DNA of 64,000 bases, taken from NCBI GenBank assembly GCA_024138025.1, contig JAMXBD010001386.1, positions 310,001-374,000 of the forward strand, written 5' to 3'. A program made the translations under genes and the position numbers. Source of the stretch: Combretum micranthum. Taxonomy: Eukaryota; Streptophyta; Magnoliopsida; Myrtales; Combretaceae. The notes under the pieces are model-generated. The model was not told the DNA's origin and made no database searches. It was given only the letters and a program-made list of their open reading frames with translations. Position 1 is the first letter of the stretch. Each line of letters begins with the position of its first letter. Shown one piece after another: positions 12,231 through 24,880 of the stretch.

Positions 12231-13651
12231 TGTCGAATCCAACAAAATTAAATAACCTACTCTTAAAATTTTGTAAATAGTAGTGAGCAGGATCGTCTCC
12301 ACAGGGACTGGGGAAAATCTATCTCTATTTCAATAATCAGCAAAAGAAGAAAAATTGGGGGTTTTGTATAAACGATTATTTAGAAAATAATTTATTTCTA
12401 AAACTAGCAAATACGTTTATTAATGTAAATTCAACAGCAACAAGTTCTAACCAAAGAATTATCACGGTTCAATTCATAGAGATGATCATTGATGCAAAGA
12501 TTGTTATTCTAATTCATGAATAAATTGGTTATGACTTTCAACAAGCTCTGAAAATCTATCTCTCCTTAGAGTATTGATAATCAAGATACGATCTTTAATT
12601 ATTCCCTTATTGATTAGACAACCCTAAATAAGCTCTTAAGATTTAATCTATCAATAGCATTAATAATTAGAGAGACTACCAATTCTAATCAATAGATCAA
12701 AAGCATGAACTATTTAAATTAGATCATAAATCACCATAACATAAATCAATCACTTATTCTGCAACCAATCATGTTATTGTATTACTTATATTGGAACAAT
12801 CAAACAATTACGGATTTGACGTTCTAAATAACAATAATCGCTTTGTCAATCAAACAAATAGGCCTAATTCGTAATGACCAATCAAAACAATTTTAACAAT
12901 TCAAATAGATGAAATATGAATACTCATAAATAGAATAAACTCAATAGATCAATTGGATCTCACAATCTTGATGAATTGATCCCGTAATAATCCTTGGCTA
13001 GACTGAGTAATTAGTTACTCATGATCAAGAAAACAAAAGCTAGGGTTTCTTGAGAGTAAAAAGAACAAGAACAATCAATAATGAAATAATGAATAATCCC
13101 TTTTCTCTCTCCTACTTCTTTATATATATGAGATAAACATCAGATATAAAGAGTATTTTTCGCATAAAAGATGGCTGGAGACATGTCGCAACAAGGCTGG
13201 CAGCCATTAATCACGAAACAAGTGGTGCACGCGTGATGGCCGGCGGCCATGATTCTCCCAGTGCCGGCCATTCTTCTAAAAAGATGGCTGGTATTGATTC
13301 TCCTCTTATGGCTGGCAGCTTTGGGTGTTCTGGACGAGTTTTGAACCTTGTATATCCTCCAAATGTGTTTGCTATTGCTATAGTTCATGAGAAAACTAAT
13401 AGTAATGATAGCAAATCATCCCGAGTTTGGAATGAAATTGTGAGTACTTATGCATTCCATTGAAAGTGATATTGATCCATGAAGCTTGTTACAAACTCAT
13501 GCCTAATTTCGCCAAATCGTTCCATTTGCTTTATAAAACCTGAAACACGACATTAAACTTGATTAAGTATCAATTCTTTTGGATTTCTATAAAATCAATA
13601 ATAGAATTAACATATTTTACTCAATAAAAATTGAGTATATTCCATCTTAAC
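12231..13651 (-). mobile_element. 5' LTR of the Athila-type element
   Basis: On the - strand it runs from TGTTAAGATGG (13651) to GGATTCGACA (12231), that is TG...CA, next to the tRNA-Asp primer site. The inner edge is uncertain by a few bases, because TGGG at 12227 could also be the end. It contains the promoter listed at 13119-13330, and an untranslated leader follows. The partner LTR is outside the window. The flank at 13652 begins GTAAT, which would be the target duplication if the boundary is right. Confidence 0.72.
13119..13330 (-). promoter_or_regulatory. LTR promoter with GC-rich upstream boxes
   Basis: On the - strand the TATA box CATATATATAAAG (13130-13119) is preceded by CACGCGTG (13229-13236) and by GGCCGGCGGCC- and GGCTGGCAGC-type motifs at 13170-13325. 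The same GC-rich motifs occur upstream of the candidate internal promoter (2880-3215). They stand out from the AT-rich surroundings. Confidence 0.6.
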
Positions 13652-15650
13652 AGTAATGATCTTCATGAAGGAGAGTCTCATATTCCTCATCACCTGCATA
13701 AAAAAATACCTGGAACGAGTATTTCATAGAAGTTTTATTTAAACTTTCTAGTTCTATCTTATTATTTTTGTCAACATTCAGGTGAAGAGAAATTCCAACT
13801 TAAAATGGCCATAACTTGTTCATTTTAACTCGGAATTTCACATATTAGATGTCGTTTTCTACCTGCTTGAAATTATATATCTATTTCTAAGGTTATTTTT
13901 TATCATGCTAGTGCAACTTCTTTACTAAACAGGAATTTCTATTAGTATTTAAGTATCCTAACTTCATATTATCATTTTTTTAGCTCATTGGTCTTTAAGA
14001 TACTATAAAGTGCTATACTCAACTATACACACTTAACTAACTAATTAAGTCTAAGTATTATAACACTTAACATATCGTCCTTTTATAATTCTATGATTCA
14101 ACTTGATTGAGCTTCTACAGAAGATCTTAAACTAGTATATATAATATACATATTATTATTGTAATGGTTGTGCTATGGGTGTATTGGAGAGGCTTATATG
14201 CATGTAAAAAGGGTTGAGCCAAACCCATGTGGGACAATCCTTCACGCCATGCGTAGCAGTGGTCCCCAAAAGGCTGTGCGCGAGAGAGTCTTCCCGGTAA
14301 AGACTCCGGGGCCCACAGATGAGGGCGATGCTACTGTGAAGTGGTAACGCTGGGGAAGCCCACATTACTTACACCCAACCCTTTTTACATGCATATAAGC
14401 CTCTCCAATACACCCATAGCACAACCATTACAATTATTATTTTAAAACAGGGCAAAATAAGGGATTACAAGATCACGTCCGTGGTTATAAGTACACCTGT
14501 GATTGTGCAAAAATTCAACATCTGAGACTACCATGTCCTTTATTACGCCGTGATCAACGAAGTTCAAACATCCAAGGCTACCACACCTTTGATCATGCCC
14601 ATGATCAACCAAAATAACTTGATTCGGGACTATTATACCCTATATCACGCCCGAGGTCCACTAAACCCTAATTTATATTTCCAAACTTTGAAATTTTTAC
14701 ACTTTTCAACCAAGTATCACAATCTTATTCTCATAAAAAGACACTTCCACATTAATATATAAGGCTTATATGTTTCTCTTACAGCTTTAAGTTGGCATTA
14801 GACATATATACTTATACTACACTTATCCATCCGTAACATCAACTCTATCCATCATCAAAAGTCTATTATATCTTTGAGTTGGGTTTTAAACGATCAATTT
14901 CATTACCTAGTTTTTACCTATCTAACTTAACACATTAGCTTTAAATAAACTTATCTCGTTTACAAGATTAACAAAGCAAAGTGAGTAATAGCTTACCTAA
15001 TTTGATCTTGACTTGTATATAGAGACTTGACTTGGATTTTAGAAGAAGTAAAGAGAGAAATTTGACGAAGAAAATGTGAAGTTTTGTTTGGGGAAATGAC
15101 ACCTGCTATAACTTGTTTTACGAATAGATTTTTGTCAAATTTCATTTGATAATTATCTATTAATATTTGATAAAGTAAGTTTGACTTTTTGCACACTAAG
15201 GGTTTATTATGCGTATGCAAGTTTATGGTAAGTATAGTGAGGAAAGGGTAATATGGGCTTGGGTTTTCACAAGAAAATTTGGCTTCTTTATGCATCAAGA
15301 ATTAAGAAACAAGACATTAGAATTAAAGAAAAGTTCGATCAATTTAAATTACAAATTTAATTAAATAGAATTTTCTTAAAATAATTTATAACAAAATTCT
15401 TATAACTTAAGAGTTGAGGTTAAGGAACACAAGTTCATAAGAAAATTTGAAAGTAAATAACTGATAGACAATTTTGAAATAAATCATTTGAAATTTTTAA
15501 GTATCTATTCTCATCTAACTCATTCTGCACATGCTACTATAAATAAATTTACTAATTATATTATTCATTCTGACTTTTATATTATATCTATATTGATTTT
15601 TAATTTTTAATCTCTAACTTAATTTAAGTAAAAAAAACCTGGGAATTACA
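13652..15650 (-). mobile_element. truncated LTR relic of the chromovirus-like family (copy J)
   Basis: It carries the conserved family block (13789-13845), an acceptor GCAG|GTGATG at 13694 and a donor TTAG|GTAAGC at 14996, laid out as in intact LTR copies. It ends at GGGAATTACA (15650), like the GGGGCTTACA end of others. The other part would lie beyond the Athila-type insertion and is off-window. A foldback element at 14159-14433 is nested in it. The right boundary is the least certain point. Confidence 0.55.
14159..14433. mobile_element. foldback MITE with about 58-bp terminal inverted repeats
   Basis: TTGTAATGGTTGTGCTATGG at the left end is the inverse complement of the right end, and the match extends to AAAAAGGGTTG (14216) against CAACCCTTTTT (14376). 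The 160-bp centre is GC-rich and noncoding. ATTATTATT flanks both sides and could be a 9-bp duplication of Mutator type, but this sequence is too simple to be decisive. The superfamily is therefore open. Confidence 0.8.
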
Positions 15651-16203
15651 AAATAGACTATTATTGGAATCTTTATCTCAATTTATATTAGTAGGGCAGA
15701 TATTTACTTATTGGATTATCTTTCCCTTTTTAAACTTCTTAATATCTAATCTCACATATACATGTCTTTTTTCCTTTATATAAATCAATTATTCGTATCT
15801 TAAATTCAATTGAATCCCAAAATAATTTTGAAAATATTTAGGAGTTGAATTCTAGCCATTAGATTCATATACCTAATTTTTAACCATCTCAACTAGCAAT
15901 TTTTTTATGAATTTTAATTATTCTTTTATTTTTTATTACTTGGCATAAGTACAATCTATATGATCGAATTTAGTATTAATATAAGGATTGACATTAAAGT
16001 GTTGTTTGACATCACTAGAAGCAATCTTTGGAGTGAGTGCTCTTTACTTGGATTAAAAGAATGGAAAATTCTATAATATTATGGCGGTTATAATGAGATC
16101 AATCCTGTTACATCATTTAATGGTTTAGGTCTATTCTAACTGAAATCGAAGTCCACAAATATTTTTATATTTTTTTATGATTTATTAATTTAATTATAAT
16201 ATT
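15651..16203. other. AT-rich intergenic sequence, nothing recognised
   Basis: No coding frame, RNA gene or clear repeat is visible between the LTR relic and the MITE. Confidence 0.5.
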
Positions 16204-16825
16204 AGGCCCGTTTGTTTCAAGGAAAATTTCTTGTATTTAGAAAAATGTTTTACGTAAAAATATTTTCCTGAAAATAATATACTTTCATGTTGTTTGCTTT
16301 TTATGGAAACATGTTGAAAGAATTTTTTGGTATTTGGCATACCAATATTATGTAACACATCGTCATATGTAAATACTTTATTATTAGCAAGTTACTATAT
16401 GAGTACATTATACCAAAAGATTTTATCTAAATTAAAAGTATAGAATATAAGTTATTTATAATATTTATTTACAAATCATCAGTTGATATTTGCAAATTGT
16501 TAAGGAGTATTCACATTTTTCTTTTCTCCATTAAATTATTTTCATGCTTAAAATATAATTTATTTGTTAATTACGATAAAAATCAAATAAATATAAACTT
16601 TTAAGGTTAAAATACTTGCAAAGATTGATCTAAAAAATGAATTTTCGTTTTGAAAAGAGTAAGTTATTTTTCTTAAAAGGAATAGGATTTTTTTTTACTG
16701 TAAATTATTTTCTCTTATAGGGAAATTATTTTATACTTAAAGTATCTTTTTCGTGTAACAAACAAAAAAAAAAATAAAAAAATTGTTTTCTGAAAAGTGT
16801 TTGCCTTGAAACAAACAGGATCTTA
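16204..16825. mobile_element. MITE, hAT-like, about 620 bp
   Basis: The left end (AGGCCCGTTTGTTTCAAGG) and right end (CCTTGAAACAAACAGGATCT) are imperfect inverted repeats of the GTTTGTTTC class that is common among plant hAT-like MITEs. The interior is AT-rich and noncoding. I could not find a clean 8-bp target duplication, so boundaries and superfamily are tentative. Confidence 0.6.
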
Positions 16826-18100
16826 ATGATGATAAAGTTTCATGACAAGATTGCAAAAGTTGTCTTAAAAAGAATTTTGGGTCAACGGATGAAGTGTGGT
16901 TAAAAGCAAGTCCAATACCTTTTCAAACAATAGTAGCTCAGTTTCATTGTTTTAGTTAAATATTGATATGATAAGACAATAGCATTATTATAATATTTCA
17001 TATGTAATAGATTTAGTTTTGCTTTTATATAGAAATAGAATAGTCAATAATAGACTGGAGACCACGCGCACTATTGCTAAGGTGTACACAGGCAGTTAGG
17101 TATTTTAGAGGAAATGTTACACAATTATTTTATTGAATTCTCACACTATACATGCACCTTAGACAAGCCAATTTTCTCGTGACCTTATATACCATAACCT
17201 ACATCTCGACTCCTTCAAAATGATGATCACAGCATCCGATTATAAAAAATATCCACTTATAATGCAGAACAATATTCTATCATTTATTACATTCCTCTGG
17301 CAACTTTAATTACCATGCTTTACCGGAGAAGTTGCTATTTTATTTATTTTTTTTTCTTTTGGTCCCTCCGACTGCCTTAAGCCACATTTAAATCCCGCTG
17401 TGGACTATATTAGTATATCGAATGTTAACGAAGGAAAAGAAAAAAGAAAGAAAAGAAATTAATGGTCCAAGCATACATGCAATGGAAGGAGTTATTGTGC
17501 TTTTGAAATAACGTTTTTGCAATAAAATAGAGTTTGACAAATCTTTATGATTACGATATAGGTCTATACAACAATTATAAGATGCAATAAATGCAACTAA
17601 TTTTTTTTTTATATCAAGCATTAAAAGTGTGATATATATATATGATTTATAATTAATAATTATTTTTATTTTGACTTTGTTTAGGGGATTAATTTCAATT
17701 AATATCTCCTAAACAAGACATAATTTCTAACAAGATAAATGTAAATTCATACTTGTCACAAGTATTTTGATTCATAATTTGAAATCAAACTATGGTGCAA
17801 CTCAACAAATGCTTAGGACCTGTTTGTTTCATCTTATTTAAATCGTTTTTACATCTTATTTTTAAAAAAATATTTGTTAAGAAATAGATACAAATAAAAA
17901 TAAATATATTTATTTATAAATTAATCAAATAAATAAATTATAAATACAAATCAGATTTAAATAAAATCCTCGTTAAAATGTGATGATTCAAAGAAAAACG
18001 CATGCAGAAAAAGCAGCAAGACAAGCAAAGCAAGAGTACAAAACAAGGCATATCAGAGATGTGCAATTTGAAACACTCTAGTCTAAGTCCAAGATGGTAG
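16826..18100. other. intergenic sequence upstream of the ACLA gene
   Basis: AT-rich with no supported gene. At 17815-17835 a GGACCTGTTTGTTTC sequence resembles a MITE terminus, but no matching inverted end was found. The stretch includes whatever distal promoter elements the ACLA gene uses. Confidence 0.45.
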
Positions 18101-18133
18101 GTTGTCACATGTGTCCACGAGACTCCATTCCAA

Positions 18134-18300
18134 CCAATCACGATCCAATTATTTTAATGCCACAAGACAGACCACACACACAGTCCTCCTAACTCAAACC
18201 AGCCCCCCTCACTTCCAATTGTCCAAGCCAACTACCCTCTCAAATAATTCATAATTTTCATCTATTCCTATATATAGTGACCCCTCTTACCACCAAAGAT
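18134..18300 (+). promoter_or_regulatory. ACLA core promoter
   Basis: A CCAAT box (18134-18138) and a TATA box (CTATATATAG, 18268-18277) precede a pyrimidine-rich CTTTCTTCTCTCTCT stretch that starts near 18305. Spacing fits a transcription start around 18300. The start site itself is inferred. Confidence 0.65.
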
Positions 18301-18382
18301 CCCATCTTTCTTCTCTCTCTGGTGTTATCCCCCTGATTTGTATTTTATTGTCTTTGGCATTTACCCTCCAAGTTCTTCAACG

Positions 18383-18521
18383 GTAAGTTCTGCTTTCTCA
18401 GATTTGTGTTTATTTGAACATTTTTGAGATCAATATTTTCTATGTTATTTATAATGGGTTGTGATTGGAATTTAAGTATATTAACGTTAGATCTTGATTG
18501 GTGGCACATAAAAGCAAGCAG
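18383..18521 (+). other. intron in the ACLA 5' untranslated region
   Basis: Donor ACG|GTAAGT at 18383 and acceptor GCAG at 18518-18521 lie between the start-site region and the ATG at 18532. Leader introns near the ATG are common in strongly expressed plant housekeeping genes. Confidence 0.65.
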
Positions 18522-18531
18522 GTCAATTTTA

Positions 18532-21500
18532 ATGGCGCGAAAGAAGATCAGAGAGTATGATTCCAAGAGACTGTTGAAGGAGCACTTCAAGAGGCTTTCT
18601 GGGAGGGATTTACCAATCAAATCTGCCCAAGTAAGAGACTGTTGCCTTTCATTTTATCTTAATTTTGGTTCGTGTTTTTGTTTATTTCTCTGGGTGCTTC
18701 TAGTTCTACTATCATGATCTGGCGTGAAGAATGCTTGTCTGGTGCACCTTTGATCTATACTTAATTCTGTCTTGTAAAAAAGTCGTTTTCTATTGGAAAT
18801 CCGCCGTTGCCGATGGGTCCATTTTTAAATGTCAATTCTTGGACCAAATTCACGTGTTTGTTAAAAATATAACATGGATGATTCATTAGAGATAGTAAAT
18901 TAATTTTATATTTGCGCTGGTTTGTATCACATTTGGATCATATTTGGTGAAGATGGATTGTACCTGGGGATTTTTCTTTTGGATCTTATCTGGCATTGCC
19001 TCCTTTCTGAAGTCTTTTTTGCTCATTCCTCTTGTGTATTTGAAAGGATTGCTTAATCGTTGCTTGGATTTTTGGAATGAATGATATTGAATATATGGCC
19101 AAAAAAAAAACATGATATTGAATAGCTACTATGCTTATGGAATTGTAATTCACATCTAGACATATTCGTTCCTATTGAAACGAAGTAAGGTATGTAATAG
19201 TCAGGATAAATAAATCTAGTCATAATTAATACTATCGCATTATTTGAACCATAATCCCTTTAAGGAATTACTAGGTGAGATTTATGTTCATTTAGATTTA
19301 GAATATCTCCATATCTCTTTGCTATGCCATCACTCATCCATGAATTTCATTGGGTTGATGATGGACATTTTTTTGTTTGTGCACAGGTTACTGAATCAAC
19401 AGACTTCACTGAGCTGGTGGAGAAGGAGCCATGGCTCTCTACTGAGAAATTGGTAGTGAAGCCTGACATGCTGTTTGGCAAGAGAGGAAAGAGTGGACTA
19501 GTTGCCTTGAATCTTGATATTGCTCAAGTTGCTTCATTTGTGAAGGAACGCCTCGGCAAAGAGGTATCTCAATCGCAGCTGTGCCCTTTATCCTTAAAAG
19601 AAAGCTTATAAATGGGATAGTGTCATGCGTTATAGCATACAATATTTGTTTGGAAATTCTGTTTGAATTATACATTTTTATTTATTTCTGCAGGTTGAGA
19701 TGGGTGGCTGTAAAGGACCCATTACAACTTTTATTGTAGAGCCCTTCGTTCCTCACAATGAGGAGTTTTACCTTAACATGGTCTCTGAGCGTCTTGGGTG
19801 CAGCGTAAGTTTCTCCGAATGTGGAGGAATTGAGATTGAAGAAAATTGGGATAAGGTAATCTTATGAATCTATTTCCATTTCCATTTTTTCACCATGCCA
19901 TTCAATTTGTATGAATTTTTGCTATAATATCTTGTAAGTGATACCTGCTATTGGTTCATCTAGGTGAAAACCATTTTTGTTCCAACTGGAGCTTCTTTCA
20001 CATCTGAAGTTTGTGCTCCACTTGTTGCAACCCTGCCTTTGGAGGTACCATTCTTGATTCCAAAACTAAACTGAAATTTTCACTTCCCTCCACCAGCCAC
20101 CAGCTTGTCCACCCTGTGGGTGTTACATTGGTCGACATCCAGTAATTCATTTTTAACGTCCATTTGTCTCTTGATTTAAGTGTTATATGAACAGCATTTG
20201 GGAAATTTGCTTATGAAATAAGTCATAATACGCCTGTCAGAAATTTCTGTTGTCTCCAAGCTTACTATTCTTGCAATAACTTTTTCCTCTTATGTGGACT
20301 TCTTCACCTTTTCAGATTAAAGGAGAAATTGAGGAGTTCCTCAGGGTGGTTTTCAATTTATTTCAAGGTACCTTAGTAGTATCGCTGACAGTGTATTGGT
20401 CATAATATGAAATCCTGAAAACCTGACCACTTTCTTGTTTTATTCAATATTTTCCATCTTCCAGATCTTGACTTCACATTTCTGGAAATGAATCCATTTA
20501 CCTTGGTTGATGGCAAGCCTTATCCTCTAGATATGAGAGGCGAGTTGGACGACACCGCTGCTTTCAAGAACTTTAAGAAGTATAGAACATCTCTCTCTTC
20601 CTTTCACTACTCTACTCTGGCTTTTTCGTTTCATGATGATACTGTATCTAGGTGGCTACACTATATATCTAACATGACTTATTTCTTGCAGGTGGGGTAA
20701 TATTGAATTTCCAATGCCTTTTGGAAGGGTGATGAGTGCTACAGAAAGCTTCATTCATGGTCTGGATGAAAAGGTATTTAAATTAACTGGTTAAGACTTG
20801 GATACTGATAACTATACCACAAAGTTACTTTACTTCATTTGAGCCTTGCAGTTTAACTTTGGTATTGGTATAAAATATGCAATTTTTTTTTTTTTTTAAC
20901 GCTGTTATGAAGAACTAATAACTTTAGAGTTAACCTTTTTGTGAATGTAGCATCTTCATCCACATTTGATGCCAGATATGATGCATCTTTGTCTTGGCAG
21001 TTTCTAATCACCCAGTCCGTACTACACAAGTTTTCAACTTTGCACAATATTTTTGCATTCTATATTGAAAGTTAATATATGACCTTTTGGCCATCCGCCT
21101 AACTTGAAAGGATAATATTTTTCTCACTTAAATGTTTGCAGACTAGTGCTTCTTTGAAGTTTACTGTTTTGAATCCAAAGGGAAGAATTTGGACCATGGT
21201 AGCTGGAGGTGGTGCAAGTGTCATTTATGCAGATACAGTACGCTTCTTTTTTTTTTTTTTGGGGGTCTTTGGGCATTGACTTAATGCATACCTGTTCCTT
21301 GTGTTGAATGGTACTTTTGAATTGTTTATCAGGTTGGTGATCTTGGCTTTGCTGAAGAGCTTGGTAACTATGCAGAATACAGTGGCGCACCAAATGAAGA
21401 GGAGGTCTTGCAATATGCCAGAGTTGTCATTGATGTAAACACTTTTTCTTGTGTCCTTAGTTCCTTCTCTCTGTCTTTCTTAGATATCTGAGAATCAATC

Positions 21501-22127
21501 AGAAAATTTTGCTTGATTATCACTCACTCCTCGTACTTGGTATTTTTTGATCTTTTCCCAAGAGTGAACCACATAGATCAATCATCTTAATAATTTCATC
21601 TGCATGAATTATTGCCATTCTCTGCAGTGTGCAACTGCTGATCCTGATGGTCGGAAGAGGGCCCTTGTCATTGGAGGAGGTATAGCTAACTTTACTGATG
21701 TTGCTGCTACATTTAATGGCATAATTCGTGCCTTGAAGGAGAAGGTACTTTCTAAATACAATAAGAAAATCTGCTGTTTCCTGTTTTCAAGCTGGATGAT
21801 GAATGGCATGTGAAATCTCTTTATTTTCCGTTAATAGGAATCTAAACTTAAAGCTGCAAGGATGCACATTTATGTAAGAAGAGGAGGTCCAAATTATCAG
21901 AAGGGTCTTGCAAGGATGAGATCTCTTGGCAAGGAGATCGGCCTTCCTATTGAGGTAACTGATTGATTTTATTCAGCACAATACAGCTCAACTAATTGAA
22001 TATTGTGAAAGCAGCTTTCATGGGTAATTACCAATGCAATTTTTTTCATTTTCAGGTATATGGGCCTGAGGCTACCATGACTGGAATATGCAAAGAGGCG
22101 ATTGAGTGCATTCATGCCGCTGCATAA
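18532..22127 (+). CDS. ACLA: ATP-citrate synthase alpha chain (ATP-citrate lyase subunit A)
   Basis: Twelve coding exons, all GT-AG: 18532-18630, 19387-19563, 19694-19855, 19964-20044, 20316-20367, 20465-20579, 20692-20773, 21142-21237, 21333-21434, 21628-21744, 21838-21954, 22056-22127. They add to 423 codons plus TAA, the usual length of plant ACLA, with no break. With CoA and ATP the enzyme cleaves citrate into acetyl-CoA and oxaloacetate in the cytosol, feeding fatty-acid elongation, wax, sterol and flavonoid synthesis. In plants it is a hetero-octamer of alpha and beta subunits; the phosphorylated His lies in the beta chain, encoded elsewhere. The N-terminal half is the ATP-grasp part ([53 protein letters not shown]). 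The C-terminal half (from about residue 245) is the citrate-binding part ([44 protein letters not shown]). The first ATG after the leader intron gives the family's standard N-terminus. Confidence 0.96.
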
Positions 22128-22330
22128 AACAATCGAACCAGTTCAGTCTAGATGAATTTTCTGTTCATTCCTAATTCATTGTCATCATATTTGTCAGCTA
22201 GGATAAAGAATTGAATTTTCTGGATTGTGTTTTAGCATTAACTGCAGTCCTCAGAATGCTGTGATGTTGATGCTGACATTTGATGGATTGTTGTCTTTTT
22301 ATCATAATTTACAAATAATTTTGAAAATTT
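22128..22330 (+). other. likely ACLA 3' untranslated region
   Basis: T-rich sequence with a weak GATAAAG element near 22201 and further TGT/TTT-rich tracts, as expected for plant polyadenylation. No canonical AATAAA is obvious and the cleavage site is not determined. Confidence 0.4.
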
Positions 22331-24880
22331 TAAACTAAATGTGTAGTAAGATTCATTGGATGATTGTTGCCATGCTGCTGATAGTTATACACGCCCTCTT
22401 AGAAGGAAAGAGTTGTTGGAAAAATTTCATGGATGAGCATTCATGGAAACTAAAATTTCTCATTACAGCTTATTATGCCTTCAAGAGAATCGCATTTCAT
22501 TTTAGCAAGCAACGAATGTCTCACTGATTTCCTCTACTTGTATAGTACTTAATTATTTCCTCTACTTGTATAATACTTAATTGAGCATTTACCAGAGATA
22601 TTTGTTAGTTTACAATGGTAAGTTTGTTTATGTAATACTAATCATATAATAATTACATAAATGCCATTGCAAAATCGAATGTTAAAATATAATGAAAATA
22701 TGATTTTCATCATGTTAATTAAAAGATTGCAATTAATAAGTGTGATTTAAGGATGATGTATATTTTTTGGAAATCATGGGTTATAAATATGATTTTTGTA
22801 CCTATTAAAAATTTGCTTTTAGAAATCACATAAAAGTGATTTTTGTATTTTATTCTTTTGGAAATAGCAAGTTATAAATGTAATTTTTCTTTTTTAGAAA
22901 TCACATCTTCAAAATGTGATTTTGCATTGGTAAAATGGTAATTAATTTTTAATAAGTTAATTTTGATATTTTTTTTTGTGATATTGGTAAATATACATTA
23001 TCTCCCATTCTTTTTTTTTCAATGCAATCAAGGAGGTAAATTTGGCGATTAAAAAATTCAATAAGGTAAGATATTTAACAATCTCTAATTTTAATGTAAA
23101 CCTTGACTAGCAAAAGTCTGATTTGTTATAAGATTTAGCAACTTTAAATTTAAAGGATTAAAATTAAAAAAAAGTCTTTTGATATTTCCTCTCTTATTAG
23201 AAGAAAAGCTCATTGCTCTGTTCATTTCTCTTGATAGAAGGGAGGATACCAACATCTTACTTGCCCCCATTTTGCGAATCGGGTCCACCTTCTTAGCAGG
23301 GCAAAAGAAAAAAGAAGGAAAAAGAAAAAAAAAAAACGGACAGTCTGGTGAAGTAGGTACTCATACCTCAGATATCATAATATGAACCTTTTTTTTTTTT
23401 CTCCACCAGCAACTGAATATGAACTTGTTATTATCGTTCACCGCGCAGGCGCAAACCATCAACACAATCACAATTCAAGAAGAAAATACACCGTACTCAA
23501 TCTTTTTAGTGGACTTCTTGCCAAGAAAGAAATAAGTGGGGTAAATAGATACTATGTAATTGATTTAAGTTTCTTTGTTTGAAATTAGATTAAAGCATTA
23601 GATAATGACATACCAAGTGCTTATACTTTCATTTTTGGTAGTTTGGTGCCACTTTTTAGATTTTAAAAATGGTTCTCGTATATTCAAGTATGCAATTTAG
23701 TTTTTGTTAAGTAATAATTTGAAAGATGTTTATTTCAATAACAGGTCCATACTTCCATCTTTTTGCTATAGTTTGCCAAAATCTAGAGATATGATACTAA
23801 ATTGTCAAAGTTGATAGACAAATACTTTATACCATTATCTCATTATCAAAATAAATGTTTGTTAAATTATCACTTAATATAGGCAATAAATCACATGTAT
23901 TTTGAATGTAAAAGTACCAATTTACCAAAAATCTAAAGATGTGGTACAAGATTGCCAAAAGTTGAAAATATAGACACTTGGTCTACAATTATCCCCAGCG
24001 TTCTTGTCTTTTTTTCCCTTCCCAAGCTTTTCACCATGAATAACCTCTGCCTCAGGAAGAGCAGGGAATGACAAACCGCTATGATGGTAATTATATTAAA
24101 ATTATTGAACATGAGAATTCTGCAGATTATGTTTTTTTTCGCCATAAATGCAAACTTTAACTAAGACATATCAAATGACAATTAAATTAATGAGGGTTGT
24201 AAAGAATGTTTAGGGATTTACTTTGTGACCTTCTACTCTAATATCATTTAATCTAAAAACTTTAACTTGCAAATATAAATATAATTTATTATATAATGGC
24301 ATGAACGCCAATAAATTTGGTATACATTTATATCTTCTTTTAAGAGTCCCTTGAACCCAGATAGCTAAATCATGCCATCAAAACCTATGTGTACACTCTT
24401 TCTCACAGCCAATGCCCTATAATTTTTGTTCATTAGAAAAGCTTTAGATCATAGATGAAGATTTTTGTGGACAAATGATGGAAATCTCTCAATTATACAA
24501 TCAAGCTTGGCAGGGCTCAAAGCATCAAAAGCATTCTGTATTGGGAACATGAGTTTTGAATCTTAAACCTATTACTCTATAAGGTAATTGGTTCCATGAT
24601 GTAAGCTCATATGCTGAAACAAACAAACTAATGCATAACTGGCAAAAAGCAAATCACCTCATATTAAATTCAATTGACAATAACTTAAAGAGGTCTTGGC
24701 CATCTATCGTTTGAATGATTGAAGGCAATTATGTTAGTTTGTGGTAATGGAAAATTGGACACACATATAAGCAAACTAAACGTTAATGTACCACATATAA
24801 AGTGCTAGAACCTTGATGATAGCAATATGTTTTTGTAAACATTTTTTTTTTGTATATATGCCATCATCTTTTGATATTTG
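22331..24880. other. AT-rich intergenic sequence downstream of ACLA
   Basis: No supported gene. Short related pieces of the AAATCACAT / ATGTGATTT type recur at about 22700-22930 and look like degenerate inverted repeats. There are poly-T runs at about 23010 and 23390 and a purine-rich run at 23305-23340. Confidence 0.45.

Larger units (their letters stand above)
1..13651 (-). mobile_element. Athila-type Ty3/Gypsy retrotransposon, degraded, 3' LTR outside window
   Basis: Reading leftward on the - strand, the order is LTR (13651-12231), primer-binding site for tRNA-Asp (12218-12201), gag with a CCHC knuckle, protease, reverse transcriptase, RNase H, integrase, a gap, and a third ORF in the env position. 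Domain order, the tRNA-Asp primer site and a basic third ORF downstream of pol are known traits of the Athila lineage. Coding is broken by at least three frameshifts and by one in-frame stop. A solo LTR interrupts RNase H. The left (3') LTR is not in the window, so age cannot be judged by LTR comparison. The right side abuts an older LTR relic, so this element probably landed inside that LTR. Confidence 0.85.

Noticed and set aside
14156..14365. 69-codon - strand ORF
   Set aside because: Lies wholly in the foldback MITE; no homology visible.
20488..20700. 70-codon + strand ORF as a separate gene
   Set aside because: It is exon 6 of ACLA read through into the following intron.
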